Notes: generated by a model not told the origin, from the letters alone. A DNA stretch of 40,148 nucleotides from Paracoccaceae bacterium (GCA_007695345.1 REDZ01000062.1:1-40148), one strand, 5' to 3'. Counted from the first letter of the stretch, positions 8,341 through 16,832 are shown. A program made the numbers and translations.

Positions 8341-9027
8341 TCAGTAGCTGCGGATCAGCCCCACCAGCCGTCCCTGCACCGCGACCTGATCGTCGCGCAG
8401 CAGGCGGGTTTCATAGGCCGGATTGGCCGCTTCCAGCGCGATCATCCCGTTCTGGCGGCGAAACCGTTTCAGCGTCGCCTCATGCCCCTCGACCAATGCG
8501 ACGACGATATCGCCATTATCAGCCGTGTCCTGTTCGCGGATCACGACGATATCGCCATCATTGATGCCGAGATCGATCATGGAATCGCCCTGCACTTCCA
8601 GCGCGTAGTGGCTGGCGCGGCCCGACAGCATGCTGCCCGGCACAGTGACATCGGTCACAGCCTCGCTTATCGCCTCTATCGGGGTGCCCGCAGCGATCCG
8701 GCCCATGACCGGCAGGTTGAGCGCGGCGGCATCAACGGGCATGGCGGCAGCCGGGTTTGACGGCGCATCACGCGCCCCGCCATCGATTACCCGCGCCTCT
8801 GTCCGGTTCAGGGCGTCTGGCAGTTTCAGGACCTCTATCGCGCGGGCGCGATGGGGCAGACGACGGATGAACCCGCGTTCTTCCAGAGCTGTTATCAGAC
8901 GATGAATTCCGGATTTGGACCGCAGATCGAGCGCATCCTTCATCTCATCGAATGAGGGGGCGACCCCCTCACGCTCCATCCGGTCATGGATCAGCTTCAG
9001 CAGGTCGATCTGCTTGCGTGTCAGCAT
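8341..9027 (-). CDS. lexA: LexA SOS repressor/protease
   Basis: The 228-residue repressor starts [17 protein letters not shown], the alphaproteobacterial LexA winged helix-turn-helix (about residues 1-65). A linker leads to the S24 autoprotease domain: self-cleavage bond Ala113-Gly114 in GRIAAGTP, nucleophile Ser149 in VQGDSMID, and general base Lys187 in EATLKRF. RecA filaments on single-stranded DNA trigger its cleavage and derepress the SOS regulon. Its own promoter carries a GTTC-N7-GTTC operator (9084-9098), so it is autoregulated. GGAAGGG lies 8 bases before the ATG. It follows moeA on the same strand but has a separate promoter. Confidence 0.96.
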   Translation of the reverse strand: MLTRKQIDLLKLIHDRMEREGVAPSFDEMKDALDLRSKSGIHRLITALEERGFIRRLPHRARAIEVLKLPDALNRTEARVIDGGARDAPSNPAAAMPVDAAALNLPVMGRIAAGTPIEAISEAVTDVTVPGSMLSGRASHYALEVQGDSMIDLGINDGDIVVIREQDTADNGDIVVALVEGHEATLKRFRRQNGMIALEAANPAYETRLLRDDQVAVQGRLVGLIRSY

Positions 9028-9083
9028 GGCAATGGCCCTTCCGCCTGCGGTGTTCTGGTTTCAGCCCCACATATTCACACTAT

Positions 9084-9098
9084 GTTCTACCTCTGTTC
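9084..9098 (-). promoter_or_regulatory. LexA (SOS) operator of lexA
   Basis: The direct repeat GTTC-N7-GTTC (GAAC-N7-GAAC on the coding strand) matches exactly the operator known for alphaproteobacterial LexA, which differs from the E. coli palindrome. It covers the -10 region of the lexA promoter, so bound LexA should block RNA polymerase directly. I saw no second exact copy by eye, but no systematic scan was possible. Confidence 0.92.
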
Positions 9099-9112
9099 GA
9101 CCCGTCTGTCAA
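9084..9112 (-). promoter_or_regulatory. lexA promoter (sigma-70 type)
   Basis: On the minus strand a perfect -35 TTGACA (9112-9107) is followed by a 17-base spacer and a -10 TAGAAC (9089-9084). The -10 is part of the LexA operator. The promoter begins 6 bp after the moeA stop codon, so lexA can be expressed independently of the trp-moa genes upstream. Confidence 0.8.
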
Positions 9113-9118
9113 CGCCGC

Positions 9119-10291
9119 TTACAGCGCGATATAGCGCATCCGCGCGCCTGCAGGCTGGCCGGGGTCATGCGCGGGCTGGATCAGCAGCGCATCGGCGTGG
9201 CACAAGACCCCCAGAAGCGCGCTGTCCTGCTTTGCCATGGGCGTGATCGTGGCATCGGGACCAAGGCTTGCGCGCAGGAAATGGACGCGCGGGCCATTGG
9301 GCGGCAGATCCTCGGTCAGGGTCGCGCTGGCAGTGGGCAGGGGCCATGCCCCAAGGCCCAGCATGGCACGCAGCACCGGGCGCAGGAACAGATGCGCACA
9401 GACGATGCTGGAGACCGGGTTGCCGGGCAGGCCCAGCAGGACGGCATCGCCCATCCGCCCCGCCATGAGCGGCTTGCCGGGGCGCAGCGCGACCTTGTAA
9501 AACGCACGTTCTGCCCCCAACGCATCGGCCACGGGTCCGACCATGTCATGATCGCCGACTGACGCGCCGCCGATGGTCACGATCACATCCGCCCCGTCGG
9601 CCAGATCGAAAACGGCGTGCAGGCTGGCCTGGGTGTCCGAGGCGATGGGCAGGATGCGCGCGCGTGCCCCCTCTTCCTCGGCCATGGCCCTGAGCGCAAA
9701 CGCGTTCGAGGCGATGATCTGGTCATCGCGCGGCACCTCTCCGGGCATGACAAGCTCATCGCCAGTGGCAATGATTGCGACATCTGGGTGGCGCGTGACG
9801 CTTGGGCGTGCGCAGTTCATCGCGGCCAGCAGCGCAAGATCGGTCGCGCGCAGTCGGCGCGGGGCCGAGAGCAGATCGCCCGCCCGGAAATCTGCGCCGC
9901 GCGGGCGGACATGCGGGCCGGGCCCTGGGTTGCCACCCAGGGTTACGACCTCGCCCTCGCGCGTGACATCCTCCTGGATGACAACATGTGTCGCCCCGTC
10001 GGGCACGGGCGCGCCGGTAAAGATCCGCACGGCCTGACCCGGCCCGACAGACCCGGCAAAGCGGTGCCCGGCAGGGGCAGCCCCGATGACGGTCAATCGC
10101 GCGCCGGGTTCGGGATGCCCAGCAATGGCATAGCCATCCATTGCCGAAGTCGCAAAGGGCGGCTGGTCGCGCTGCGCCGCGACAGGCGCGCGCAGCACCC
10201 GGCCTGCGGCCTGCGCCAGATCAACAGATTCGTGTTCCAGCACAGGGGCAAGGGCCAGCACACGCGCGAGCGCATCCTCATAAGAAATCAT
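9119..10291 (-). CDS. moeA: Molybdopterin molybdotransferase MoeA
   Basis: The 390-residue enzyme inserts molybdate into adenylylated molybdopterin in the final step of molybdenum cofactor synthesis. Visible features are the N-terminal [14 protein letters not shown], the [16 protein letters not shown] block typical of MoeA domain 1, IIATGDEL and GGASVGDHD in the MogA-like domain, and [11 protein letters not shown]. The length fits the family. Its ATG overlaps the moaC stop (ATGA), so the two cofactor genes are translationally coupled at the end of the trpGDC operon. Confidence 0.95.
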   Translation of the reverse strand: MISYEDALARVLALAPVLEHESVDLAQAAGRVLRAPVAAQRDQPPFATSAMDGYAIAGHPEPGARLTVIGAAPAGHRFAGSVGPGQAVRIFTGAPVPDGATHVVIQEDVTREGEVVTLGGNPGPGPHVRPRGADFRAGDLLSAPRRLRATDLALLAAMNCARPSVTRHPDVAIIATGDELVMPGEVPRDDQIIASNAFALRAMAEEEGARARILPIASDTQASLHAVFDLADGADVIVTIGGASVGDHDMVGPVADALGAERAFYKVALRPGKPLMAGRMGDAVLLGLPGNPVSSIVCAHLFLRPVLRAMLGLGAWPLPTASATLTEDLPPNGPRVHFLRASLGPDATITPMAKQDSALLGVLCHADALLIQPAHDPGQPAGARMRYIAL

Positions 10292-10767
10292 GCGCCGGCC
10301 TCATAGCGCCCGGATTTACCGCCCTCTTTCAGCACGACGCGAGTGGCCACGATTTCCATGGATTTCTCGGCAGCCTTGAGCATGTCATAGACCGTGAGCG
10401 CGGCCACCGTGGCAGCGGTCAGCGCCTCCATCTCGACCCCGGTCTGGCCGGTGGTGCGTACGTCGGCCCGGATACGAATGCCGGGAAGGTCCGCATCAGG
10501 GGTCAGGTCCAACGTGACCTTGCTGATCGGCAGCGGATGGCACAGCGGGATCAGATCGGCACAGCGTTTGGCCCCCATGATCCCCGCAAGCCGCGCCACG
10601 CCCAGAACATCGCCCTTTTTCGCGCGCCCCTCGGTCACCAATGCCAGTGTCTCGGGGCGCATGCGCACGGCGGATTCGGCAATCGCGCGGCGGGCGGTCA
10701 CATCCTTGTCCGACACATCGACCATATGCGCATGGCCATCCGCGTCGAAATGGGTCAGCCGCGCCAT
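10288..10767 (-). CDS. moaC: Cyclic pyranopterin monophosphate synthase MoaC
   Basis: The 159-residue protein starts [19 protein letters not shown] and carries the MoaC signatures [28 protein letters not shown] and [11 protein letters not shown]. With MoaA it converts GTP to cyclic pyranopterin monophosphate, the first molybdopterin intermediate. The ATG at 10767 is one base downstream of the trpC stop; a longer open frame would extend into trpC and is rejected on family length. It lies between trpC and moeA, linking molybdenum cofactor synthesis to the tryptophan operon. Confidence 0.95.
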   Translation of the reverse strand: MARLTHFDADGHAHMVDVSDKDVTARRAIAESAVRMRPETLALVTEGRAKKGDVLGVARLAGIMGAKRCADLIPLCHPLPISKVTLDLTPDADLPGIRIRADVRTTGQTGVEMEALTAATVAALTVYDMLKAAEKSMEIVATRVVLKEGGKSGRYEAGA

Positions 10768-10768
10768 G

Positions 10769-11578
10769 TCAGGCCCGCTCGGACAGGACGGGGTTGGCCA
10801 GCAGATCGCGGGTGGCCTGTGCCACATCCGCCTGCCGCATCAGGCTTTCCCCGATCAGGAAGGAGCGCGCGCCATAGCCTGCCATATCCGCCAGATCGGC
10901 CGGGGCGAAAAGCCCGCTTTCGGCGACCAGCAACTTGCCCTCGGGCACCCGCGTCGAGAGTTTGCGTGTCGTCTCCAGCGTCACCTCGAATGTATTGAGG
11001 TTACGGTTATTGATGCCCAGCAGGGGCGAGCGCAATTCCAGTGCGCGGTCGAGTTCGGGGCCGTCATGCACCTCGACCAGAACATCCATGCCCCATTGGG
11101 TCGCGGCCTCTTCCAATTCATGCGCCTGCGCGTCCGAGACAGAGGCCATGATGATCAGGATGCAATCGGCATGCAGCGCGCGCGCCTCGGCCACCTGATA
11201 GGTGTCATACAGGAAATCCTTGCGAAGCACAGGCAGGCTGGTGGCGCTACGCGCCTGCCCCAGGAAGGCATCCGCACCCTGAAAGCTGGGGCCGTCGGTC
11301 AACACGCTAAGGCAGGTCGCACCGCCTGCCTCATAGGCGCGGGCCAGTTCGGGCGGGTCGAAATCCGCGCGGATCAACCCCTTGGACGGGCTGGCCTTCT
11401 TGATCTCGGCAATCAACCCGTAGCCGGTTGCTTGTGCCTTTTGCAGGGCACTCAGAAACCCGCGCGGGGCAGGGGCGGCGCGCGCATCCTCTTCCACGGT
11501 GGCAAGCGGGCGCGCGGCCTTGCGGGCGGCAATCTCTTCCAGCTTGTAAGCCTTGATCTTGTCGAGAATGGTGGCCAT
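10769..11578 (-). CDS. trpC: Indole-3-glycerol phosphate synthase TrpC
   Basis: The 269-residue TIM-barrel enzyme closes the indole ring in tryptophan synthesis. Diagnostic stretches are [13 protein letters not shown], with the catalytic lysines, [37 protein letters not shown] and LLVAESGLF. The length is standard for a stand-alone TrpC, with no TrpF fusion. It lies 9 bp after trpD and one base before moaC. Confidence 0.96.
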   Translation of the reverse strand: MATILDKIKAYKLEEIAARKAARPLATVEEDARAAPAPRGFLSALQKAQATGYGLIAEIKKASPSKGLIRADFDPPELARAYEAGGATCLSVLTDGPSFQGADAFLGQARSATSLPVLRKDFLYDTYQVAEARALHADCILIIMASVSDAQAHELEEAATQWGMDVLVEVHDGPELDRALELRSPLLGINNRNLNTFEVTLETTRKLSTRVPEGKLLVAESGLFAPADLADMAGYGARSFLIGESLMRQADVAQATRDLLANPVLSERA

Positions 11579-11587
11579 GCGCCCCCC

Positions 11588-12607
11588 TTACTTTGTCACC
11601 GGGCTGATCTGTGCCAGCGTCTGCACCGCACGCATTGCCGCGCCCGAGGCGATACTGTGACGCGCCAGTTCGACACCCGCGCGCAAATCCGACACACGAT
11701 CTGCGACCATCAACGCAGCCGCAGTATTCAGCAATACCGCGTCGCGATACGCGGCGTGCCCATCGCCCGCCAGCACAGCACGCAACGCTACGGCATTTTC
11801 GGCGGGGCTGCCGCCGATCAACTCCTCGAACGGGTGGACAGGCAGGCCCGCCTCTTCCGGGTGGACGCTGAAGCTGCTCACCTGCGAGCCATCCAGCGCA
11901 ACAATCTGGCTTTCGGCTGCGATGGACAACTCATCCGTGCCATCGCCGCCATGCACGAGCCATGCTTTCTCCGCGCCCAGCGCCTGTAGCGTTTCGGCCA
12001 TCGGGCGCAGCAGGTCAGGCGAAAACGCCCCGGTCAACTGCCGCTTCACCCCCGCCGGATTGGTCAGCGGCCCGAGGATGTTGAAAATCGTGCGCGTGCC
12101 AAGCTCCATCCGGACAGGGCCGACATGGCGCATGGCGGGGTGATGCATGGGCGCCATCATGAAGCCGATCCCGGCCTCACGCAGGGCACGCTCAACCACC
12201 TCTGGCCCGGCCATCACCTCGATCCCCAGCGCGCCCAGCGCATCCGCCGCGCCTGATTTCGATGACAGGTTGCGGTTGCCATGCTTGGCCACCGGCACAC
12301 CCGCGCCCGCAACCACAAAGGCCGTCGCGGTCGAGATGTTGAGCGTGCCCTTGCCGTCACCACCCGTGCCGACGATATCCATTGCCCCCTCTGGCGCGCG
12401 GACCTTGACGCATTTGGCGCGCATCACCGCGGCGGCGGCGGCGTATTCGTCCACAGTCTCGCCGCGCGTGCGCAGCGCCATCAGCAACCCGCCCATCTGC
12501 GCGGGCGTCGCCTGCCCTTCGAACAGCAGATCAAACGCCTGTTCCGCCTCGGCCCTGGTGAGTGGGCGGGTAGCGGCCAGACCGATCAGGGGCTTGAGAT
12601 CCTGCAT
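11588..12607 (-). CDS. trpD: Anthranilate phosphoribosyltransferase TrpD
   Basis: The 339-residue enzyme transfers phosphoribose from PRPP to anthranilate. It shows the family motifs [29 protein letters not shown] and a GPLTNPA loop. The ATG at 12607 shares a base with the trpG stop (TGATG); a GTG one codon earlier is also possible. Neither start has a strong Shine-Dalgarno sequence, which fits coupling to trpG. Confidence 0.95.
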   Translation of the reverse strand: MQDLKPLIGLAATRPLTRAEAEQAFDLLFEGQATPAQMGGLLMALRTRGETVDEYAAAAAVMRAKCVKVRAPEGAMDIVGTGGDGKGTLNISTATAFVVAGAGVPVAKHGNRNLSSKSGAADALGALGIEVMAGPEVVERALREAGIGFMMAPMHHPAMRHVGPVRMELGTRTIFNILGPLTNPAGVKRQLTGAFSPDLLRPMAETLQALGAEKAWLVHGGDGTDELSIAAESQIVALDGSQVSSFSVHPEEAGLPVHPFEELIGGSPAENAVALRAVLAGDGHAAYRDAVLLNTAAALMVADRVSDLRAGVELARHSIASGAAMRAVQTLAQISPVTK

Positions 12608-13188
12608 CACGCCACCACTGCCGTCTGGTCCAGAAAGTTGCGCAGCAGCGCGTGGCCGTGTTCGGACCGGATGCTTTCGGGGTGGAACTGCACGCCCTCG
12701 ATCGGCAACTCGCGATGCCGCAACCCCATGATCAACCGATCGTCCAGCCAGCTTGTGACCTCCAGACAGCCCGGCAGACTGTCGCGTTCGACCACGAGCG
12801 AATGATAGCGCGTCGCCATCAGGGGCGAGGGAAGACCGCTGAACACGCCTTGCCCGGAATGATGCATCGCACCCAGCTTGCCATGCACGATGTCGGGCGC
12901 GCGCACGACGCGCCCGCCAAAGGCCTGCCCGATGCTCTGATGGCCCAGACAGACACCCAGCAGGGGCACGCGTGCCTCGGCTGCGGCAAGCGTCAGGGGC
13001 AGGCAGATGCCCGCCTGATCGGGGTCACAGGGGCCGGGCGACAGCACAATCCCCGACGGGCGCAGCGCCATGGCCTGCTGCACATCCAGCGCATCATTGC
13101 GCCGCACGACGACATCTGCCCCCAACTCGCCCAGATAATGGACAAGATTGTAGGTAAAGCTGTCATAGTTATCGATCAGAAGCAGCAT
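12607..13188 (-). CDS. trpG: Anthranilate/aminodeoxychorismate synthase glutamine amidotransferase subunit
   Basis: The 193-residue class I glutamine amidotransferase begins [14 protein letters not shown]. It has the oxyanion stretch LSPGPCDP, the nucleophile Cys80 in [17 protein letters not shown] and the His-Glu pair in VQFHPESI. It supplies ammonia to TrpE (and often PabB). No trpE or pabB is in the window, so the partner is encoded elsewhere or beyond the edge. The ATG at 13188 fits family length; an upstream in-frame extension exists but lacks homology. It is the first gene of the trpGDC-moaC-moeA run. A TTGACC -35-like sequence at 13250-13245 is a weak promoter candidate. Confidence 0.94.
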   Translation of the reverse strand: MLLLIDNYDSFTYNLVHYLGELGADVVVRRNDALDVQQAMALRPSGIVLSPGPCDPDQAGICLPLTLAAAEARVPLLGVCLGHQSIGQAFGGRVVRAPDIVHGKLGAMHHSGQGVFSGLPSPLMATRYHSLVVERDSLPGCLEVTSWLDDRLIMGLRHRELPIEGVQFHPESIRSEHGHALLRNFLDQTAVVA

Positions 13189-13358
13189 TGCAGGCACCCG
13201 GGGCCACAGAACACCTTGCCTACATGCCCGCCACCCTTGCCAAAGGTCAAGGCCAGCAGGCGCAATCCGTTTGATCCGGGCATCGTTTTGTGGGACAGTT
13301 TCACCCAAGGCGCGGCACAAGCGCCGTGACAAGTCAGGCAGTCGTCAAGGAGCGGGTC

Positions 13359-14984
13359 GTGAACACGAGTCTTCTGGCAGGTTTGGGCGCCGGAACCGGG
13401 CTGGTTCTGGCAACAGGTATCGGGTTGAGCGTGCTGTATCCGCCAGAGACCGGACCCGCAGTTGCGCCACCCGCCGCACAGACGGAGGACACGGCCCCGC
13501 CCGAGCCTGAGCGCGCGCCGCTCGCCACGTTGGACACTGCAGAGGATGAGGGTGCCGAAGACGCGCCAGCATTGCTTGATCCGGAGTCCGAGGCCGAGAT
13601 CGCAGAGGACGCACAGGAGACGGCGGAAACCGCGCCTGACACCGACACGCCCGATGTTACGGAAGGGTCAGAGTTTGATCCGGCCGAGATGACGGAGAGC
13701 GTATCGCCGTCAGACGAAACCGCGCCCGATGCTGACGCGTCGGACGCGCCCGACATTGACTCCGCTGAAATGGCAGAAAGCGCGCCACCGGCAGAGGAGG
13801 CCGCCCCCGACACAGACGCCACGGAAACACCTGATCTGGCCGCCACGGAAGAGGCCGCGCCATCGGTATCCGAAACAGCAGCGGACAGCCCTGGCACCCC
13901 TGCCGACCCCGACCCGGCAGGCGCGATATCGACCCCGGCCCCGCAACCCGATGTCCCGCAGTCTGACATGGCGGATGACGCCCGCGATCTGGCCGAAGAC
14001 GCCCGACCCGCTGTCCCGCCCTCCGAGGCGCAGGTTGCGCTCAGCGGCCTGCCGCGCGCAATCCGGCCCGGATTGCGCAGCGATGGCGGCCTGCCGCAGA
14101 TCACCCCGCCCGCACAGGCCGCCCCCGACAGCGCGGAACCTGAAGCAGGCAATGGCACAGGCGCGGCGGATGACCCCGCCGAGGTCACACAGCAGGACAG
14201 CCCGACCATGCCCGGCGTCCGGTCTGTCGGCCTGCCGCAGCTTGGGCTGCGCGACGGCTTGCCGAGTACCGAATCCGATGTGCCGCCTGTGACTGACTCG
14301 CAACGCTCGGCGGTTGAACGCAATTCGCTTTACGAGGGCATATCAGGCTCTGGCCCACGCATGGCGCTTGTTCTGGGCGATCCTGGCCTGCCCATGCCCA
14401 TCCGCCGCGATCTGGCCGCGATGGACCTGCCCATGACCATCGCGCTCAATCCGCTTGACCCCAGCGCCTCGGATGCCGCCGAAGTGTATCGCGCAGGGGG
14501 CAAGGAAGTGCTGATCATGGCCTCCAGTCTGCCCGACGGGGCAACGGCCTCTGACCTCGATGTGAATTTCAACGCCTATTTCAGCGCGCTGCCGCAGGCA
14601 GTGGGTGTGCTTGACCTGCCCGAAGGCGGCTTTACCCGCAACGCCCGCTTGCTGGATAATGTCCTGCCGCTGCTGGCGCAGGATGGCCATGGGCTTGTGA
14701 GCTTTGGCGGCGGCCTGACCGCCGTGGACCGCGCCGCGCAAGCCGCTGATGTCGCGCAGACCGAGGTGTTTCGGGTGCTGGACGCGGGCGGCGAGAGTCC
14801 CTTCACCATTCGCCGGTATCTGGACCGCGCCGTGTTTCAGGCCAGCCAGATGGGTCAGGTCGTCGTCTTTGGTGACGCATCCAATGAGGACACGATGGAA
14901 GCGCTGGACATGTGGCTGACCGACGGGTTGGCCGATCAGGTCACGCTGGTGCCGATCTCGGGCATTCTGCTGGCCGATGACTGA
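13359..14984 (+). CDS. Membrane-anchored divergent polysaccharide deacetylase (YibQ family) with long acidic repeat linker
   Basis: A GTG start at 13359 is favoured because AAGGAG lies 6 bases before it. It gives a 541-residue protein opening with one membrane segment (LLAGLGAGTGLVLATGIGLS, about residues 4-25). Residues about 30-320 are a low-complexity, Asp/Glu/Ala/Pro-rich tract containing three degenerate 27-30-residue repeats (see 13593-13860). The C-terminal 210 residues, starting MALVLGDPGLPMPIRRDL, match the YibQ/DUF610 divergent polysaccharide deacetylase domain, including FGGGLTAVD and VPISGIL. The domain should face the periplasm. The family function is unproven; a cell-wall role is inference. 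Confidence 0.8.
   Translation: MNTSLLAGLGAGTGLVLATGIGLSVLYPPETGPAVAPPAAQTEDTAPPEPERAPLATLDTAEDEGAEDAPALLDPESEAEIAEDAQETAETAPDTDTPDVTEGSEFDPAEMTESVSPSDETAPDADASDAPDIDSAEMAESAPPAEEAAPDTDATETPDLAATEEAAPSVSETAADSPGTPADPDPAGAISTPAPQPDVPQSDMADDARDLAEDARPAVPPSEAQVALSGLPRAIRPGLRSDGGLPQITPPAQAAPDSAEPEAGNGTGAADDPAEVTQQDSPTMPGVRSVGLPQLGLRDGLPSTESDVPPVTDSQRSAVERNSLYEGISGSGPRMALVLGDPGLPMPIRRDLAAMDLPMTIALNPLDPSASDAAEVYRAGGKEVLIMASSLPDGATASDLDVNFNAYFSALPQAVGVLDLPEGGFTRNARLLDNVLPLLAQDGHGLVSFGGGLTAVDRAAQAADVAQTEVFRVLDAGGESPFTIRRYLDRAVFQASQMGQVVVFGDASNEDTMEALDMWLTDGLADQVTLVPISGILLADD
13593..13860 (+). repeat. Three degenerate ~81-90 bp coding repeats in the yibQ-like gene
   Basis: Within the acidic linker, units starting at residues 79 (AEIAEDAQETAETAPD), 109 (AEMTESVSPSDETAPDADAS) and 136 (AEMAESAPPAEEAAPDTDAT) align over 27-30 residues. 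The second and third are 27 residues (81 bp) apart and are followed by D/E-A/T-P-D. They probably arose by internal duplication and then diverged. Confidence 0.7.
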
Positions 14985-15003
14985 TGCGCCGGGGAAATTG
15001 GGC

Positions 15004-15032
15004 TTGAGGGGCATGCGCCTTGTGGCTAGGAC
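15004..15032 (+). promoter_or_regulatory. Candidate promoter of tRNA-Leu
   Basis: A -35-like TTGAGG (15004-15009), 17-base spacer and -10-like TAGGAC (15027-15032) lie so that transcription would begin about 6 bases before the mature tRNA. The bases between -10 and the start are all G/C, a discriminator typical of stringently controlled stable-RNA promoters. Matches to consensus are only partial. Confidence 0.4.
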
Positions 15033-15044
15033 AGGGGGCCGGGC

Positions 15045-15131
15045 GGCCCCTTGCTGGAACTGGTAGACAGACCAGACTTAAAATCTGAGGCTCGTATGAG
15101 CGTGTGGGTTCGAGTCCCACAGGGGCCACCA
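15045..15131 (+). tRNA. tRNA-Leu (anticodon UAA)
   Basis: A full class II cloverleaf can be drawn. The 7-bp acceptor stem is GGCCCCT (15045-15051) with AGGGGCC (15121-15127), followed by discriminator A and an encoded CCA (15129-15131). The D-loop contains CTGGTAGAC. The anticodon loop CTTAAAA gives UAA, closed by CAGA/TCTG with a C-A mismatch at the outermost stem pair (27-43). The long variable arm is GCTC-GTAT-GAGC, and the T arm is GTGGG-TTCGAGT-CCCAC. The long variable arm and anticodon identify leucine. Confidence 0.96.
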
Positions 15132-15155
15132 CCGGCCGCCGCGCACAATCGCTAT

Positions 15156-15176
15156 CCGCAAGCCCGAGGCTTGCGG
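15156..15176 (+). terminator. Hairpin downstream of tRNA-Leu (candidate terminator)
   Basis: A perfect 9-bp inverted repeat, CCGCAAGCC/GGCTTGCGG with a 3-base loop, lies 25 bp after the tRNA. No U-run follows, so intrinsic termination is uncertain. It could instead be a processing or stability structure ahead of accA. Confidence 0.5.
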
Positions 15177-15254
15177 TATCGCGCAACGCCCCAACCAGAT
15201 TGCAAATTTTCCACGCCTCGCGCATAAGCGTGCAAATCGCAGCGGAGTGCTGGA

Positions 15255-16214
15255 ATGAACTATCTGGAATTCGAAAAATCGTTGGCCGAGATCGAAGGCA
15301 AGGCGACCGAATTGCGCGCGATGGCCGCATCCAACCCAGAGATGGATGTATCCCGCGAGGCGGCCGCGCTGGACCAGAAGGCCGAGAAGATCCTGATCGA
15401 CCTGTATAAAGGTCTGACGCCCTGGCGGAAATGTCAGGTCGCGCGCCACCCTGACCGGCCCAATTGCAAGGATTATGTGGACGCGCTGTTTGACGAGTTC
15501 ACCCCGCTGGCAGGCGATCGCAACTTTGGCGAGGATGACGCCATCATCGGCGGGCTGGGGCGCTTGCAGGGGCGCGCGGTCATGGTCATCGGGCAGGAAA
15601 AGGGCACCGATACCCAAAGCCGCCTTAAGCACAATTTCGGCATGGCCCGCCCCGAGGGGTATCGCAAGGCGATCCGCCTGATGGGACTGGCCGATCATTT
15701 CGGCCTGCCGGTCATCACGCTGGTGGACACACCCGGCGCCTATCCGGGCAAAGGCGCGGAAGAGCGCGGGCAGGCAGAGGCGATTGCCCGCTGCACGCAG
15801 AAATGCCTGCGTCTGGGCGTGCCGCTGGTGTCGGTCATCATCGGTGAGGGGGGCTCTGGCGGGGCAGTGGCGCTGGCGACGGCGAACACGGTCGCGATGC
15901 TGGAACACTCGGTCTATTCCGTCATCTCGCCCGAAGGCTGCGCGTCAATCCTGTGGAAAGATGCCGAAAAGATGCGCGAGGCCGCCGAAGCCCTGCGCCT
16001 GACCGCGCAGGATCTGCGCAAGCTGGATGTGATCGACCGAATCATCCCCGAACCGCTGGGCGGCGCGCAGCGCGACCCGCAGGTGATGATCAAGGCCGTG
16101 GGGGCAGCGCTGCAAGACATGCTGCGCGGGCTGGAAGGCAAGGACGCCGCCACCCTGCGCGCCGAGCGGCGCAAGAAATTCCTGGACATGGGCGCGCACG
16201 GCCTTGTGGCCTGA
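15255..16214 (+). CDS. accA: Acetyl-CoA carboxylase carboxyltransferase subunit alpha
   Basis: The 319-residue protein starts [20 protein letters not shown], the AccA N-terminal helix. It contains the carboxyltransferase core with [48 protein letters not shown] and [10 protein letters not shown]. With AccD it transfers the carboxyl group from biotin to acetyl-CoA, the first committed step of fatty-acid synthesis. GGAG lies 7 bases before the ATG. The stop codon is embedded in a 9-bp palindrome shared with the converging gene. AccD is not in the window. Confidence 0.97.
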   Translation: MNYLEFEKSLAEIEGKATELRAMAASNPEMDVSREAAALDQKAEKILIDLYKGLTPWRKCQVARHPDRPNCKDYVDALFDEFTPLAGDRNFGEDDAIIGGLGRLQGRAVMVIGQEKGTDTQSRLKHNFGMARPEGYRKAIRLMGLADHFGLPVITLVDTPGAYPGKGAEERGQAEAIARCTQKCLRLGVPLVSVIIGEGGSGGAVALATANTVAMLEHSVYSVISPEGCASILWKDAEKMREAAEALRLTAQDLRKLDVIDRIIPEPLGGAQRDPQVMIKAVGAALQDMLRGLEGKDAATLRAERRKKFLDMGAHGLVA

Positions 16215-16233
16215 GCGCGCCCTGCGCGCTCAG
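16211..16233. terminator. Perfect hairpin spanning the stop codons of two convergent genes
   Basis: CTGAGCGCG (16211-16219) and CGCGCTCAG (16225-16233) form a perfect 9-bp stem with a 5-base loop. The left arm contains the accA TGA and the right arm contains the complement of the L,D-transpeptidase TGA. It would form in both transcripts and is a plausible bidirectional terminator or 3'-end stabiliser, although neither side has a U-run. Confidence 0.6.
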
Positions 16234-16733
16234 GGCAGAATACGGATAGGCGTGCCGTCACGGACCATGGCGTAGATATCTTCCATCTCGCGGTCGGTTA
16301 CGGCAATGCAGCCATCGGTCCAGTCGCCGCGCGCGTTCTGAAAGTTCGGGCCGCGGCCGTGAATGAAAATATCGCCGCCGGGCCGCCAGCCATTCGTGCG
16401 CGCGCGTGCCTTGTCCTCTTCATTCGGGTAGTCGATGCCGATGGACAGGTGAAACCGGCTGTTCGGGTTGCGCCGGTCGATGATATAGTCGCCCTCGGGC
16501 GTGCGCCGGTCCCATTCGCGCTGCTTGTGCCCGATAGGATTGCCCCCCAGATCGACATTGAAGCTGCGCAGCCGCGTGTGGTGATGATACAGTTCCATCC
16601 GGCGCGCGGCCTTGTGCACGACGACTTGCGTCACTTCAGGGCCATTATAGGTGCGGAACTTGCTCGGCGGCTCGCCGCAGGCTGCCAACAGTCCCAGCAG
16701 GACGATGGCGAACAGAACGCGGATGAAATTCAT
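16230..16733 (-). CDS. L,D-transpeptidase (YkuD) family lipoprotein
   Basis: This 167-residue protein has a lipoprotein signal peptide ending in LLAAC, with lipidated Cys19. The YkuD-type domain includes TPEGDYIIDRRNPNS, the catalytic His125 in FIHGRG and the nucleophile Cys142 in TDGCIAVTD. The usual Arg after GCI is Ala, as in the COG3034/YafK-like branch. E. coli YafK (DpaA) is an amidase that releases Braun lipoprotein from peptidoglycan, so hydrolysis rather than cross-linking is possible. The ATG at 16733 was chosen because the lipobox requires it. Its GAGG ribosome-binding site is inside the right arm of a hairpin at 16742-16760. Confidence 0.85.
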   Translation of the reverse strand: MNFIRVLFAIVLLGLLAACGEPPSKFRTYNGPEVTQVVVHKAARRMELYHHHTRLRSFNVDLGGNPIGHKQREWDRRTPEGDYIIDRRNPNSRFHLSIGIDYPNEEDKARARTNGWRPGGDIFIHGRGPNFQNARGDWTDGCIAVTDREMEDIYAMVRDGTPIRILP

Positions 16734-16741
16734 TTTTACTG

Positions 16742-16760
16742 CCTCGGTTTTTTTCCGAGG
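16742..16760 (-). promoter_or_regulatory. Leader hairpin sequestering the ribosome-binding site of the L,D-transpeptidase
   Basis: In the minus-strand mRNA, CCTCGG-AAAAAAA-CCGAGG forms a perfect 6-bp stem with a seven-A loop. The GAGG in the right arm lies 8 bases before the ATG and is the only good Shine-Dalgarno sequence. The opposing CCTC arm therefore acts as an anti-Shine-Dalgarno. No U-run follows, so it is not a classical terminator of the upstream gene. Confidence 0.55.
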
Positions 16761-16795
16761 ACAATGCCGCAGCCGCATGATTCTGCCAAGCACTA

Positions 16796-16819
16796 GCGGG
16801 GCCGCACCCCGGACCCCGC
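16796..16819 (-). terminator. Possible terminator hairpin after the sodium channel gene
   Basis: GCGGGG (16796-16801) and CCCCGC (16814-16819) form a 6-bp GC-only stem with a 12-base loop, 14 bases beyond the channel stop codon. No U-run follows. In this GC-rich genome such repeats can occur by chance. Confidence 0.35.
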
Positions 16820-16832
16820 GCTCACAAACGCG

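Noticed and set aside
13189-13332. In-frame extension upstream of trpG containing three Trp codons within about 15 residues, resembling an attenuator leader
   Set aside because: The frame runs into trpG without a stop, lacks a start with a ribosome-binding site, and shows no terminator/antiterminator pair. The Trp codons are likely chance in a G-rich stretch.
16742-16760. Intrinsic terminator for the sodium channel gene, because of the T-run in the hairpin
   Set aside because: The T/A-run is the loop, not a tail after the stem, on either strand. The arrangement fits ribosome-binding-site sequestration better.
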